A stretch of DNA of 64,000 nucleotides from Salminus brasiliensis (GCF_030463535.1 NC_132894.1:30389125-30453124); one strand, 5' to 3'. Positions 45,401 to 51,485 are shown, counted from the stretch's first letter. The notes: generated by a model from the sequence alone, not told the origin. Numbers and translations are program-made.

Positions 45401-48400
45401 GGCTAAATAAAGCACCTGAGAAGAGAAGAAAATTGAGGTGCAGTTTGGTTTGTATTCTGAGATTCTATACAGGCAGCCAAGCATTCAGCTTATTTTAGAA
45501 GAACACATTCAGAAAACAGCTAAAGATAAATGGGCAACAGATGAAACCGCAATGCACTACACTGAAGGTACTGAAAAACACTCATTGCTTGGTCTGCTTT
45601 TGAGAATTAGAGTCAGTTCATTAAGTTTACAAGAAAAGAAAAGGACATACACCACATGTACACCATCTGATAGAAGTGTAATGGTGGGATTTTATACTCT
45701 GAAATAAATAAATTACATTGTTTTGAACAAATATTTTAACCTAATGTGTTGTCTTATGCATCTGCAAATAGTGTCCTATAATACAATATTATTAGGACAT
45801 CATAACACCATAAAAATCCACTAGTTAGGTAATTATCATGCAATTAGACTTATATGGCTTATATTATGGATTGATTTGACATAGATATATAAAGGTTCTC
45901 CAGAAGAACCTTTCAATACTCGCCTTCTACAGAACTTCTATTAGATTTATCCCCACCTACTTCGCTCTGATTGGATGCACTTAGATGATTGTTCAGGAGC
46001 ACTGATTAAATTAACATTTTAATAAACATCATCTCACTTTTGATATTTGATAATCTGACAGACTTCAGTCCTATTGGGCAACAACTCATGTGGCCAATAT
46101 GCTCATGTGAGACTCACATGGGTAAAACATGGGCTAGGTGCGTTCCAGGCAAGCATGGGCTCTGAGTGGTTTTGTACATGTGTTGTTACTGGGACCCAGT
46201 TGATCTTCCCAAAAGGGCCCCATCATTACAGCCCAACCTAATCTCAAATGGGTCCCATCTAGGCCCTATATGCAGTATACAATCCAGATGGGTCCCATGT
46301 TTAACCCCTCCTGGTCTCATCACTGACCCTGGTGGGCATCTACATATTGAGCCAACATGGAACTCATGGACAAAACTTTCTGGTTCCCAGTTGGGCTAAC
46401 CATACACCCCACATGGGCCTGGGAATTGTTTTATGGGAACACTGCAGACTTCTGCATTTTGCCTCATTAAACACATTAAACCATCAGTTGGCGAGGCTTT
46501 AATGTTTTGAGATTAGAAAACAGAAAATGATCATTGTGGCCCTTAAGGAATCCATTTTGGCATGTCTGTGACGTTTCATTGAATAAACAAATGAACAAGC
46601 AAACACATTCCCCTAAGCAACATCATTGAAGCATGACTTCATCAGATTACAACTCACCAGGCCATCACAGGTGCTTACAGCTGCTTGACCCTTGGTGGCT
46701 GAACTGCTCCACACCTCCCCGAGAAAGTAGCACAGAGAATGGCCATGAGAATGTAGTGTAGAACCCTGAAGGCCACCGTGTCGCCGCTCAGTAAGAAAAC
46801 CAGGGGCTAATAGGTAGGGGTTTAGGGTGAGATTGAAAAGCAACTCCTGACCACCATAATGCAGGTTGTAGAAAACATGAGCCAGGCTTTCTCTGCTCTC
46901 TTCCGTCTGCCTCCGGCGAACTCGGCTCACGCGATGAGACACAAGATTTGAGATAAAATGTCCAGTTGAATCCACTCTTTGAGGGTGAACAATCTCATGT
47001 TGAAGAAGCCCTTCTAGAGAGCTATCTGCAGAAGAAATCAAGAAGATACACTTGAGCAAAGAAGGAAAATACAGCATAGAACAAAGAGCACTGTTGGATT
47101 TTGAAGTGTTGGCAGATACTGTACTGGGGAATTTGTCACTGTAAGGATTAGAAAAAAGAATTGCCACAGTGGTTTCTTTGAGTTATGCCACATCTAAAGA
47201 ACCACGTCTTCCTTCATGCAATCACAGTCATAAACAATTACTGCACATAAGCTCTCCTATACTTAACCAGGATTGGCAGATAATTGCAGAAAGATATGTT
47301 TCCATTGTTCAGATTTAGCAGATATTTTACTCATGTTTGATGATGTATTTGTTACTAAGGTTCTCCTTGTTTACTGTCAACATTTTATTACTTTTACCAC
47401 ATTTGGAACCCCATAGAACCCCCATGGATGGTTTATTTCTTGTTAATGCTAGTCCACATACATTTGGCACCACTTTCTACATTTCAACTATTTATGATTC
47501 TCAAACACAGAAGACTTGAACCATAAAAATCACAAGTGGGTTTTAATACTGTTGGTCTGAAGTGCAATGAGGCAAATCCAGCCATGAAAGTTAAGCATCT
47601 AAGTATATCCAATCAGAGTAAAGTAGGCAGTTAAGGGGGAGTATGCTCTGCACACATCCACACTTAAAAGACTGGCTTTTGTCCTGAACTCACTCCCAAA
47701 TCCTAATTCCTGTGGAACGTTTCTAACAGAAGGCTGCCATTGAAAACTTTCTACTGGAGAAATCCAACCATGATATAAGCCAAATACAAACATCCCATAT
47801 CATTAGAATTACCTAGGCATTTGATCCTCTGTGGTGTTGTGATGTTCTCATGAGCTTGTATTGTGCATATTTGTAGATAATTAACATAGCACCTGTACAT
47901 CTACTCAAATTGTCATGTCACAATTCAGTAGAAATAATAAGTTGGTGGTTTAACCATTCACATTCATGCTTTACTCCACTTAGCCAGAAGCTACTATTGT
48001 CTAGCACTGTTCAAACTCTTCCCCAGATGTTGTAAGTGGGCAGCAGGGGACAAAGAGGAAACCCTCCTCTTTACAAATTACGCCACAGAGTGGGTGAATT
48101 GGCTTCCTACACTGTAATCAACTGGACTGAATACTGTAACACAAGTTTTCATTCAGGAGGGTTGAGCAGTAATAGTACAGTACAATTTAGCGACAGTTAC
48201 TACAGTTTCCTGTTCGTGGAGGGGTAGCAGTGACAATGAAACAAAGAAAGGATGGAGCTGCATGTAATGCAGAACTTGGCAGAACTGATGCATAACAGTG
48301 AACACAATGGGACTAAGAATAGTAGATGTGCAGAATGGTTTGTTATGCATGACGCTGGATGCATCTGGATCTCTTTACCTTTTCATAGGAGATGTTCTGC

Positions 48401-48763
48401 ATTAGATTCTATACAGCACTGAACAATAAAGTTGCTTAGCATTGTTGCATGGAAATGAAAGTATTTGAGTAGAACATATCTATATGTAAACATATCTATT
48501 GTAAAAGATCAGCTTGGACATAACTGAACAATGCATGGAGCCAAATCCATCCAAAATCCTTTGTGCTCACTCAGGAATGACAGCAGGATGCACTTCTCGG
48601 GACAAGCATAATAATCATAAAAGTAATATGACTACTCGCCTGTGAGATGCTCATTGGTTTTGGCACTCTCCAGAATGGACACAAGTCCAGCTGTGACCAA
48701 GAGGTGAAGAAGAGGTAAGGCTGACCCAAATAAGCCTAATCCACGGTCCGACGAAAGCATCAT
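891..48763 (-). CDS. adamts7: ADAMTS7-like secreted metalloprotease, exons 1-16 (3' end beyond window)
   Basis: This is the span of 16 coding exons, each listed separately. They join in frame at every junction and give 854 codons plus 1 nt. Residue order: signal peptide (about 8-31), propeptide with cysteine switch C220-G-V, furin site RRQR at 246-249, catalytic domain from S250 with zinc site HELGHNFGIQH at 401-411 and Met-turn M428, disintegrin-like domain (about 455-533), TSP1 repeat with WGPWSEW at 554-560, Cys-rich domain (about 607-709), spacer (about 710-840), start of the second TSP1 repeat. ADAMTS7 is a secreted zinc endopeptidase that cleaves extracellular matrix such as COMP. The spacer and catalytic domains read closer to ADAMTS7 than to its paralogue ADAMTS12, judged from memory of the families and not from an alignment run. 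The mucin-like region and later TSP1 repeats that define these two proteases should lie beyond position 1. Confidence 0.9.
1672..2290 (-). mobile_element. Tc1/mariner-like transposon remnant
   Basis: The minus strand decodes to [14 protein letters not shown], then KAWFQKK, then [16 protein letters not shown] (with stops), the DDE catalytic region of Tc1 transposases. The low-coordinate end carries a terminal-repeat-like GTTGCAATCAAAATGATTCA that matches the end of the copy at 51,070-51,485. It is internally deleted and coding-dead. Confidence 0.8.
2484..2990 (-). repeat. dispersed transposon-like repeat, copy 1
   Basis: Shares long stretches with 18,110-18,560, such as CATCATGCCGGAGGTAGC, CAGCAACAATACT, TTACACCACCATTACTCC and GTTGGTGCCAAATTCTGAC. 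It looks like a decayed DNA-transposon coding region on the minus strand. Class is unassigned. Confidence 0.55.
4071..4134. repeat. (AT)n microsatellite, 64 bp
   Basis: Uninterrupted AT dinucleotide tract. Confidence 0.98.
5560..6200. mobile_element. foldback/MITE element, family F, copy 1
   Basis: The left part (AAGATGTTTGGTCTGTAG, then TTTACTGTTTATTCCCGTCTGCAG) is an inverted version of the right part ending in CAGACTAAACATC. Copies lie at 32,945-33,600 and 34,840-35,210. The interior shares TCATGTCTC(T/C)TGACAAG and AGGCAGTTAGACAG. It has no coding capacity. Confidence 0.65.
6617..7065 (-). mobile_element. Tc1-like transposon 5' fragment, family T2, copy 1
   Basis: On the minus strand it has GCTGGGTTGCTGCACATATAA, then AGCGAGCACACCAGTCAGTTG, then a helix-turn-helix-like VGCSR...YQE reading. 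The same blocks occur on the plus strand at 9,385-9,890. An upstream part with TTTTGACAACTTTCC and GGAATGAACTCG is also shared. Confidence 0.6.
7679..7923 (-). CDS. adamts7: adamts7 exon 15: spacer domain
   Basis: Residues 725-805. It includes [43 protein letters not shown] and ENLTSPGPT...VWIQ. The cysteine-poor spacer mediates substrate and matrix binding in ADAMTS proteases. This block is what most strongly favours ADAMTS7 over ADAMTS12. NLT is a candidate N-glycosylation site. The acceptor is TCCCAG and the donor GTACTG, phase 0. Confidence 0.95.
7924..8529 (-). other. adamts7 intron 14 (606 bp)
   Basis: Unremarkable intron. I recognise nothing in it. Confidence 0.85.
8530..8650 (-). CDS. 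adamts7: adamts7 exon 14: Cys-rich domain end, spacer start
   Basis: Residues 684-723 plus one nt. It reads [20 protein letters not shown], the near-invariant ADAMTS block, then HGNGSTC, ending in FEESEGLG. The acceptor is GTTGTAG. The donor is GTATGG, phase 1, supported because it makes the Gly codon that continues into exon 15. Confidence 0.93.
9013..9155 (+). repeat. short interspersed element, copy 2, with inverted ends
   Basis: It begins CTTAACCCCTTAATG and ends CTTAAGGGGTTAATG, an imperfect inverted pair, which suggests a small MITE. The interior matches 370-505 in reverse. Confidence 0.55.
9220..9890 (+). mobile_element. Tc1-like transposon fragments, family T2, copy 2 (with an inverted piece)
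   Basis: The segment from 9,385 matches 6,617-7,065 in opposite orientation, ending with an ATG at 9,729 and a helix-turn-helix-like ...GCSRA...VYQEW reading with frameshifts. The leading piece 9,220-9,360 (TAGAACATCCTACGATGTTAG) is the same family in the reverse direction, so the locus is a rearranged or nested pair. Confidence 0.55.
11618..11890 (+). other. LTR-like promoter segment (tentative)
   Basis: Two GGCTCCGCCCCT boxes (about 11,629 and 11,743), a TATTTAA at about 11,809 and an AATAAAG at about 11,869 occur in the order of a retroelement LTR. I could not find clear TG/CA ends with a target duplication, nor a second LTR. It could equally be another repeat. Confidence 0.25.
12083..12310 (-). 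mobile_element. Tc1/IS630-like transposon fragment, family T3, copy 1
   Basis: Shares GAGATGCTCTGACC(T/C)AGTCG-type text, TCGTCTAGCCATCACA and TTGACCATTTT with 22,380-22,510. On the minus strand this region reads like the N-terminal helix-turn-helix of a Tc1-type transposase (A-R-R-L-G). Confidence 0.55.
12483..12516. repeat. (TATG)n microsatellite
   Basis: About eight tetranucleotide copies, with the last units turning into TGTG. Confidence 0.95.
13154..13287 (-). CDS. adamts7: adamts7 exon 13: Cys-rich domain
   Basis: Residues 640-683. It starts [18 protein letters not shown] and continues DAVIDGTQC, ending [10 protein letters not shown]. The C-x-L-x-C and C-I-N-G-x-C patterns are diagnostic of the ADAMTS Cys-rich module. 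The acceptor is CTGTCAG and the donor GTCAGT, phase 0. Confidence 0.93.
13288..14043 (-). other. adamts7 intron 12 (756 bp)
   Basis: It contains a 3' fragment of the TA-flanked MITE family at about 13,548-13,690 and otherwise only AT-rich sequence (TTTATTTATTTA at about 13,760). Confidence 0.75.
13548..13690 (+). mobile_element. MITE family M, 3' fragment
   Basis: Shares TTATACCC(T/C)TCTAGCCCATG, then CTTCTTCACAGGGACTAGAC and AAGCTGTGTGTG, with 20,850-20,985. The left half is missing. Confidence 0.6.
14044..14213 (-). CDS. adamts7: adamts7 exon 12: end of TSP1 repeat, start of Cys-rich domain
   Basis: Residues 583-638 plus one nt. It starts [18 protein letters not shown], the conserved end of the ADAMTS TSP1 repeat, followed by QPCPPD and the Cys-rich start [17 protein letters not shown]. 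The acceptor is GATCAG and the donor GTAAGC, phase 1. Confidence 0.93.
14883..14910. repeat. (AC)n microsatellite
   Basis: About 14 uninterrupted dinucleotide copies. Confidence 0.97.
15365..15398. repeat. (TG)n microsatellite
   Basis: About 17 dinucleotide copies. Confidence 0.97.
16334..16479 (-). CDS. adamts7: adamts7 exon 11: disintegrin end and first TSP1 repeat
   Basis: Residues 534-581 plus two nt. It starts WCLSGECV and continues with the TSP1 start [20 protein letters not shown]. The W-x-x-W-x-x-W triplet lies at 554-560 (C-mannosylation type) and the CTRTCG motif (563-568) is an O-fucosylation-type site. The acceptor is CATCAG and the donor GTAAGT. The preceding intron is only 186 bp. 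Confidence 0.94.
16666..16758 (-). CDS. adamts7: adamts7 exon 10: disintegrin-like domain, second part
   Basis: This 93-nt exon encodes 31 whole codons, residues 503-533. It reads NVCSTLWC, then [18 protein letters not shown], a conserved ADAMTS cysteine pattern. The acceptor is GTCTAG and the donor GTAAAC, both phase 0. Confidence 0.93.
16790..17550. mobile_element. interspersed repeat with AAGTA/TACTT-rich ends
   Basis: Both ends are rich in short AAGTA-type motifs (TTACTCAAGTAAAGGTTAAA on the left, TATAAGTATTTGTACTTG on the right) flanking a distinct core. This pattern is familiar from a common class of non-autonomous fish DNA elements. Ends are approximate. Confidence 0.45.
17936..18070 (-). 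repeat. degenerate SINE-like head (tentative)
   Basis: On the minus strand GATTGCAAGTTTGAATCC resembles a tRNA-derived B box. A similar GATTGCTAGTTTGAATCC lies at about 2,356-2,373, also beside a copy of the dispersed repeat listed at 2,484. Confidence 0.35.
18110..18560 (-). repeat. dispersed transposon-like repeat, copy 2
   Basis: Diverged partner of 2,484-2,990, sharing the CATGCTGGAGGTAGCTA, CAGTAACAGTACT and GTTGGTGCTAAATTCTGAC blocks in the same order. It is decayed and non-coding. Confidence 0.55.
20556..21029. mobile_element. MITE family M, complete copy (474 bp, TA target site)
   Basis: Starts CACTATATGGACAAAAGTAT and ends with the imperfect inverse CATCTGGACGTATAGTG. It is flanked by TA on both sides (20,554-20,555 and 21,030-21,031), as for Tc1/mariner-type insertion. 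There is no coding capacity. Partial copies lie at 13,548-13,690 and 23,626-24,014. Confidence 0.85.
22095..22510 (-). mobile_element. Tc1/IS630-like transposon, internally deleted, family T3, copy 2
   Basis: The left end has GATCTGCCATAACATTA. It contains TATCTGGCACCAAGAC and CCAGTCGTCTAGCCATCACA. The minus strand decodes to transposase-like pieces, including the N-terminal A-R-R-L-G helix. It is far shorter than a full element and broken. Confidence 0.6.
22784..22850 (+). mobile_element. L2-type LINE 3' tail, copy 1
   Basis: TTCCCACTGTGGGACTAAGGAT followed by (TCTTA)n. This is the typical 3' terminus of L2-clade LINEs and derived SINEs in fish. Confidence 0.6.
23348..23492 (-). CDS. adamts7: adamts7 exon 9: disintegrin-like domain, first part
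   Basis: Residues 455-502, following an intron of about 10.4 kb. It begins [12 protein letters not shown] and continues PGVLY...HQCRLQYG, the conserved start of the ADAMTS disintegrin-like module, and ends CDDVD. The acceptor is TTGACAG and the donor GTAAGA, phase 0. Confidence 0.93.
23626..24014 (+). mobile_element. MITE family M, copy lacking the 3' end
   Basis: Begins with CACTATGTGGACAAAAGTAT and follows the 20,556 copy through GGGGGCTTTATACC and CAGGGACCAGACAA, then diverges before the right terminus. Confidence 0.75.
25565..25589. repeat. poly-T tract, 25 bp
   Basis: Uninterrupted T run, followed by a broken T-rich stretch. Confidence 0.97.
26971..26996. repeat. 26-bp perfect palindrome centred on CAGCTG
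   Basis: The half GCAAGTCAACCAG is followed immediately by its exact reverse complement. The centre is a CAGCTG E-box. No flanking repeat is evident. Confidence 0.9.
28310..28765 (+). mobile_element. two adjacent LINE-type 3' ends
   Basis: The first ends CCCCACTGTGGGACTATC plus (TCTTA)n at about 28,570-28,620. A second follows, ending GAAATGACAATAAAGCCCAC and TTGACTTGA at about 28,737-28,767. Both are typical 3' tails of fish L2-like LINEs. No intact reverse transcriptase frame is present. Confidence 0.55.
29268..29343. repeat. short tandem repeat (~25 bp unit, 3 copies)
   Basis: AATGCTAACCT(A/G)GGACA recurs three times in a row with small gaps. Confidence 0.85.
32945..33600. mobile_element. 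foldback/MITE element, family F, copy 2
   Basis: Starts GATTACAGAGCATTTTTCCA as in copy 1 (5,568 on). AGATGTTTAGTCTGTG on the left mirrors CACAGACTAAACATCTC on the right, and the interior CTTGACAAGCAGACAGTTAG is shared with copy 1. Confidence 0.65.
33916..34059 (-). CDS. adamts7: adamts7 exon 8: end of catalytic domain with Met-turn
   Basis: Residues 407-453 plus two nt. [12 protein letters not shown] supplies the third zinc ligand (His411). PFVMSPQLL carries the Met-turn (Met428), and [10 protein letters not shown] is the conserved end of the domain. The acceptor is TTGCAG and the donor GTGAGT, phase 2. An Asn follows the zinc helix where mammalian ADAMTS7 has Ser. This is a common substitution and the site looks active. 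Confidence 0.94.
34840..35210. mobile_element. foldback/MITE element, family F, copy 3 (right end lost)
   Basis: Has AGATGTTTAGTTTGTGGCTC, TTTACTGTTTATTCCAACCTG, a G run at about 34,936, and CTTATGTCTCCTGACAAG, in the family order. The mirrored right terminus is missing. Confidence 0.6.
35315..35560 (+). mobile_element. Tc1-like transposon 5' end fragment
   Basis: CAGTGCCTTGCAAAAGTATT, followed by TTTTGTCACATTTCAGGC and CAACAAGTGGGACACAATCG, is the well-known start of a fish Tc1-type element. It begins after a TA (35,313-35,314) and breaks off without transposase. Confidence 0.65.
36037..36060. repeat. (ATG)n triplet repeat
   Basis: About eight uninterrupted triplets. Confidence 0.95.
37050..37500 (-). 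mobile_element. Tc1/mariner-like transposase remnant
   Basis: The minus strand has a 63-codon open stretch (37,174-37,365) reading [13 protein letters not shown]...[19 protein letters not shown], the middle of a Tc1 DDE domain. It is the same family as 1,672-2,290, with frameshifts around it. Confidence 0.8.
37918..38067 (-). CDS. adamts7: adamts7 exon 7: catalytic domain with zinc-binding helix
   Basis: Residues 357-405 plus two nt. It contains [19 protein letters not shown], then [14 protein letters not shown]. His401, Glu402 and His405 are the first two zinc ligands and the catalytic base. The exon ends within the codon after HELGH. The first base of exon 8 makes it Asn, giving HELGHNFGIQH with the third zinc ligand His411. 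The acceptor is GACGCAG and the donor GTAAGT. Confidence 0.95.
38068..39273 (-). other. adamts7 intron 6 (about 1.2 kb)
   Basis: AT-rich. I see nothing specific in it. Confidence 0.8.
39274..39398 (-). CDS. adamts7: adamts7 exon 6: catalytic domain
   Basis: Residues 315-355 plus two nt. It starts [20 protein letters not shown] and then reads [10 protein letters not shown]. This matches the ADAMTS7/12 catalytic core, including the conserved F-C-x-W-Q and H-D-x-A-x-L-L-T-R blocks. The acceptor is TAATCAG and the donor GTATGT, phase 2. The split Arg codon is completed by exon 7. Confidence 0.93.
39399..39860 (-). other. adamts7 intron 5 (462 bp)
   Basis: Nothing recognisable. Confidence 0.85.
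39861..39944 (-). CDS. adamts7: adamts7 exon 5: catalytic domain
   Basis: This short 84-nt exon encodes 28 whole codons, residues 287-314. It starts [16 protein letters not shown], which matches the conserved ADAMTS segment G-L-F-x-x-x-S-I-G-N, and continues [11 protein letters not shown]. The acceptor is TTTTTGCAG and the donor GTGAGC, both phase 0. Confidence 0.92.
40185..40421 (+). mobile_element. tRNA-derived SINE
   Basis: A B-box-like GGTTGCTGGCTTGATCTC is followed by the body motifs CACCTAACCCTCAGTTGCTCC and GATGGGTTAAATGCAGAGG, typical of teleost SINEs. The 5' end is approximate. Confidence 0.6.
41745..41998 (+). mobile_element. tRNA-derived SINE, well preserved
   Basis: The tRNA-like head has GTGGCGCAACAGATAA (A box region) and GGGTTTGATTCCCGG (B box). 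The tail has AGTCGCTCTGGATAAGAG and CTGCTAAATGCCATAAATG, the widespread 3' end of fish SINEs, ending in TAAATGTAAATG. Confidence 0.8.
43459..43493. repeat. (CT)n/(GA)n palindromic tract
   Basis: A CT run passes through CTAGAG into an AG run, making a simple self-complementary hairpin. Confidence 0.85.
43847..43906 (+). mobile_element. L2-type LINE 3' tail
   Basis: AATTTCCCCACTGCGGGACT, AATAAAGGAT and then (TCTTA)n. Best preserved of the tails of this type here. Confidence 0.7.
44425..44612 (-). CDS. adamts7: adamts7 exon 4: furin site and start of catalytic domain
   Basis: Residues 224-286. A very basic segment ends in RRQR (246-249), matching the R-x-x-R furin consensus, so the mature enzyme would start at S250. 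It is followed by the hallmark start of the reprolysin domain, [19 protein letters not shown]. The acceptor is CTGTCTCAG and the donor GTGAGT, phase 0. Confidence 0.93.
44613..45116 (-). other. adamts7 intron 3 (504 bp)
   Basis: More than half is a MITE-like element (44,813-45,083). The rest is plain AT-rich intron. Confidence 0.8.
44813..45083. mobile_element. MITE-like element with ACTTTTAAAAATAAAG termini
   Basis: Left end CACTTTTAAAAATAAAG mirrors right end CTTTATTTTTTAAGAGTG. The interior has AAGGGTTCTTTGAG and AGAAGAACCAT-type hairpin text common in fish MITEs. Confidence 0.65.
45117..45294 (-). CDS. adamts7: adamts7 exon 3: propeptide with cysteine switch
   Basis: Residues 165-223 plus one nt. 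It starts [17 protein letters not shown], and ADAMTS7/12 propeptides have a similar F-x-L...FFIEP stretch here. It contains HVIYKR and ends with NGTCGVK, whose Cys220 matches the cysteine-switch residue that binds the active-site zinc in the zymogen. The acceptor is CTCTAG and the donor GTAAAA. A MITE-like element ends only about 33 bp beyond the donor. Confidence 0.85.
45295..46657 (-). other. adamts7 intron 2 (about 1.4 kb)
   Basis: The segment 46,140-46,440 repeats GGGTCCCAT/GGGACCCA and CACATGGG motifs in both orientations and may be an old minisatellite-like repeat. Nothing else is recognised. Confidence 0.6.
46658..47025 (-). CDS. adamts7: adamts7 exon 2: propeptide
   Basis: This 368-nt exon covers residues 42-164. 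It carries the ADAMTS7/12-type propeptide core, with the motifs [25 protein letters not shown] (an N-glycosylation NLT site) and STCDGL at the end. The acceptor is TGCAG before 47,025 and the donor is GTGAGT after 46,658, phase 0. The propeptide keeps the protease latent and assists folding in the secretory pathway. A basic run RVRRR lies in this exon. It could be an extra processing site, but the conserved furin site is in exon 4. Confidence 0.88.
47026..48639 (-). other. adamts7 intron 1 (about 1.6 kb, GC-AG)
   Basis: Begins GCGAGT and ends TTCTGCAG. I see no repeats or other features. Confidence 0.65.
48640..48763 (-). CDS. adamts7: adamts7 exon 1: start codon and signal peptide
   Basis: The first coding exon supplies residues 1-41 plus one nt. 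It begins with two consecutive Met codons and then a hydrophobic stretch (about residues 9-31) typical of a secretory signal peptide. I chose the ATG at 48,763 because it puts this stretch at the N-terminus. The frame stays open upstream to another ATG at 48,907, which would add 48 mostly hydrophilic residues before the signal and is less likely. The exon ends ...ACAG followed by GCGAGT, so the donor is a non-canonical GC. Using it gives a phase-1 junction that joins exon 2 exactly in frame. Confidence 0.7.
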
Positions 48764-49140
48764 ATTGAAGCAATGCAGGCTGTGTTCACTCAGATCCCGT
48801 CCATCCGATGCATCCCAGGTTAAGCGACTTGCATTCTGAATTACATCCTTCCACCGTTCGCTCTTCCAGACAATAGCGGGCTGTGGAAGCCCCCTCCAGC
48901 CGAACACAGCTACGCTACACCGAAAACTCCTGAGATCCCATCAGCGTAGGGTGAGCCATCCCAGCCTGGGTCAGTTTGCTGTGCGCTTCTGGGGGCCTCC
49001 AGAGCTGCTTGCGCTTCTACTCCGGGCTGCAGCTTCCAGTTTTCAGCCCAGAACAAAACTTTCTTCCACGAATGAAACTTTGGAGCCCCGCCTCCTCTTC
49101 AGAGGAGGAGGAGGAAGGATGGGGGGAGAAGGACAAAAGA
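48764..49140 (-). promoter_or_regulatory. putative adamts7 5' UTR and promoter region
   Basis: This stretch lies just upstream of the chosen start codon and is GC-richer than its surroundings. It contains a CCCCGCC box near 49,086 and a run of AGG repeats near 49,100. No TATA box is evident. The assignment rests on position and composition only. Confidence 0.35.
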
Positions 49141-49406
49141 ATCACCCACGAGTAGCTGAGCAGCCCTACACTGCATGATAAGGAGCTATTCATTCAGCTG
49201 AAGCCCGTTTAATCGGACAAGAGACAGTTTTAATGCAGTCTGACGTTTCCGTGATTTAACAGAAGGCTATTTCACCAGTTCTGGGGTTTCCATAACACAG
49301 CTTCACACTTCATCGAGTATATTGTTGTCTTTTGATTGGACATACTGTTTCCTAACAGCAACAGATTTTTGCAGAACATTTTCCCATGTGAACGAATGGG
49401 GTAGGA

Positions 49407-49595
49407 CAGCAACCACCTAGTTACCACAGCATCACCATAGCAGCCTCCTGGAAAACCACACCAACTACTTAGCAACACCATAGCAACCACTTGGGATACC
49501 ACAGCAACCACTTAACAACACCCTAGGAACCTGTCAGCAATACCATGGAAAGCACCTGGAATACCATAGCAACTTGTAGCGTGTAGCAACTTTAG
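49407..49595 (+). repeat. minisatellite-like array of CCATAGCAAC-type motifs
   Basis: ACCATAGCA(A/G)CC, ACCACAGCAACCAC and TTA(G/A)CAACACC phrases recur about every 20-25 bp over some 190 bp. GTTGCTATGG on the minus strand resembles half of an RFX X-box. Confidence 0.75.
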
Positions 49596-51069
49596 CCGCA
49601 CAACCATTCTACATTTTCTTCAGGAAATGCACTTTCTTCATGTAATTCTTCTGTCAACTCAGAACTATGAAGCACCAAAAGCTACTTGAGTGTAGCCCCA
49701 TTATGGTAAAACGATAGCCTGCTAAACATGGGTGAGAAAATGCCCTAAGCCCTAAGACCTTCATTGAGGTGCACACTTAAGTGACATTGTCAACGAGTGA
49801 ACAAAAGCTGCATAAGACTGTTCAAGGGCTTGGAAAAGAATTTGGATATACATCCCCTCAACTGAATACATCACTACTGGTCACTACAGGTCACTACACA
49901 CTTGGCATTAACATTCAGTCATGATTTGATTGTTTAATCGAACACATGTTTAAGGTTTTTATTCCAATCTGCCGTTTGTGTGATTTAACAGTGAGCTATT
50001 TCACCGGTTCTGGGGCTTTTATAACACGTGTTACTTATTGTGTTTGACAGGCCTCATATTGTTTGTTGAAATAATGGTTTTAGGCTTTATTGGGGATCAA
50101 TGTTTATGGATCAAACCAAGCTGAGTTGGGCTGAAGACCCAGTACATAAAGAGTAAAGTATTCTTGATAAGGCACAAATTCACACTAGGACATTTGTTCT
50201 CATATAATTCCACTGTCAACTTATGAAGCGCTACAGCTTACAAATCAGTAACTACATGAAAAGCAATGCAAACTGGCAGAGTTGTTCCTAAATTATATCG
50301 GCGGGGGGCGGGCAGGAACCATCCGTGGTTACGAAGAGTTTAAGAGGTTAATGCAGTTTAACAGTGGGTTATTTCATTATTTATTTCTAGGGTTTTCATA
50401 TCACTTGTTACTCATCGTGTAGACAGCGCTCATATAAGATGCAGTTTACAGTCAGAGTGGTTTTAGGCTTCATTGTGGATCAATTATATATAGGAGTTGG
50501 GCAAAATACTGATGGCTGAATTCTCAGAGAATTCTCAAGAATATATTATAATATATATACCCTTTTTTCTTCATGTGAGACTTCTGTTAATAATCATTCA
50601 CCTGTTGCTTTTCATTTGAGTAACATTCTAAAATGTTTAAAGTGATTAGGCCTACTAATACCTGTTACCTGCCACAGTGTTTATGACACATTGGTACATA
50701 AAAATGCACCGTAATTCACAGTGGCTGCTTTATTATGTGGTTATTTTATCTCTCAAAAAAACAGAGGAACACTGAGGTTAATAACTTGCCGGTCACACTG
50801 ATTAGTCTGACTACAACTTGAGTTTGGAGTGAGGAGCTAAAGAATTACTCTTTAGAGTTTGGTTAATGAGTATGTTTGCTACATGCTGTGCACTGGTTTT
50901 AAAATAGTTCATAAACTATAAAGTGCTGATTAAATATAATACACTCTAAATGAAATCCTTATCCTAATAAATACATAAATGTCCATGTCAGAAATGTTAC
51001 ATTTACTGTGTTAAGTACCTTTCATTGTGATTCTACAGTTGTAATCGACATGATTCAAGGCCCATTGCA

Positions 51070-51485
51070 AATTTAGTTTATTGGATTTCAACAAGAAAAT
51101 GATTTCAAACAAACCTCAAAGTCCACCAAGGCTTAGTTTCAGTAGAAGACTTGGAAGTGTCTGTCACAGTTGCCTGATTTGAACTCTGGTAGGATTTGAA
51201 GATGACGGTTGCCACATGCAAACCCATATATATTACTGACGTGGAGACTATTGTCCATGAGGAATGGGCTAAGATTCCTCAGGAATGCATCACGCTTGTA
51301 GTCATCATTAAAAGTGGCATTTTGTGTTGAAACTGGAGAAGGCACTTGATCTATTAGCTGTGTTCAACTATTTAACATACTCATGTTTAAATGGTTTATT
51401 GTAAAGAACTAAACATTTGTAAATATTGCCAATTAATGTAATTTGCAATGGGGGCTGAATAATTTCAAATGCAACTGCAGTTATT
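51070..51485 (+). mobile_element. Tc1/mariner-like transposon, 3' end
   Basis: The plus strand reads Q-E-N-D, then T-S-K-S-T-K-A, with stops, in the order of a Tc1 DDE domain. It continues to a terminus-like GCTGAATAATTTCAAATGCA that mirrors the element end near 1,680. Coding-dead. Confidence 0.7.

Noticed and set aside
46140-46440. Possible minisatellite of GGGTCCCAT motifs in intron 2
   Set aside because: Motifs are irregular in spacing and orientation, so I could not define a repeat unit and noted it only in the intron entry.
891-48763. Assignment of the protease to ADAMTS12
   Set aside because: The nearby RXFP3-like gene would suggest it, but catalytic, disintegrin and spacer blocks (for example [25 protein letters not shown]) read as ADAMTS7. 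It remains the main alternative.
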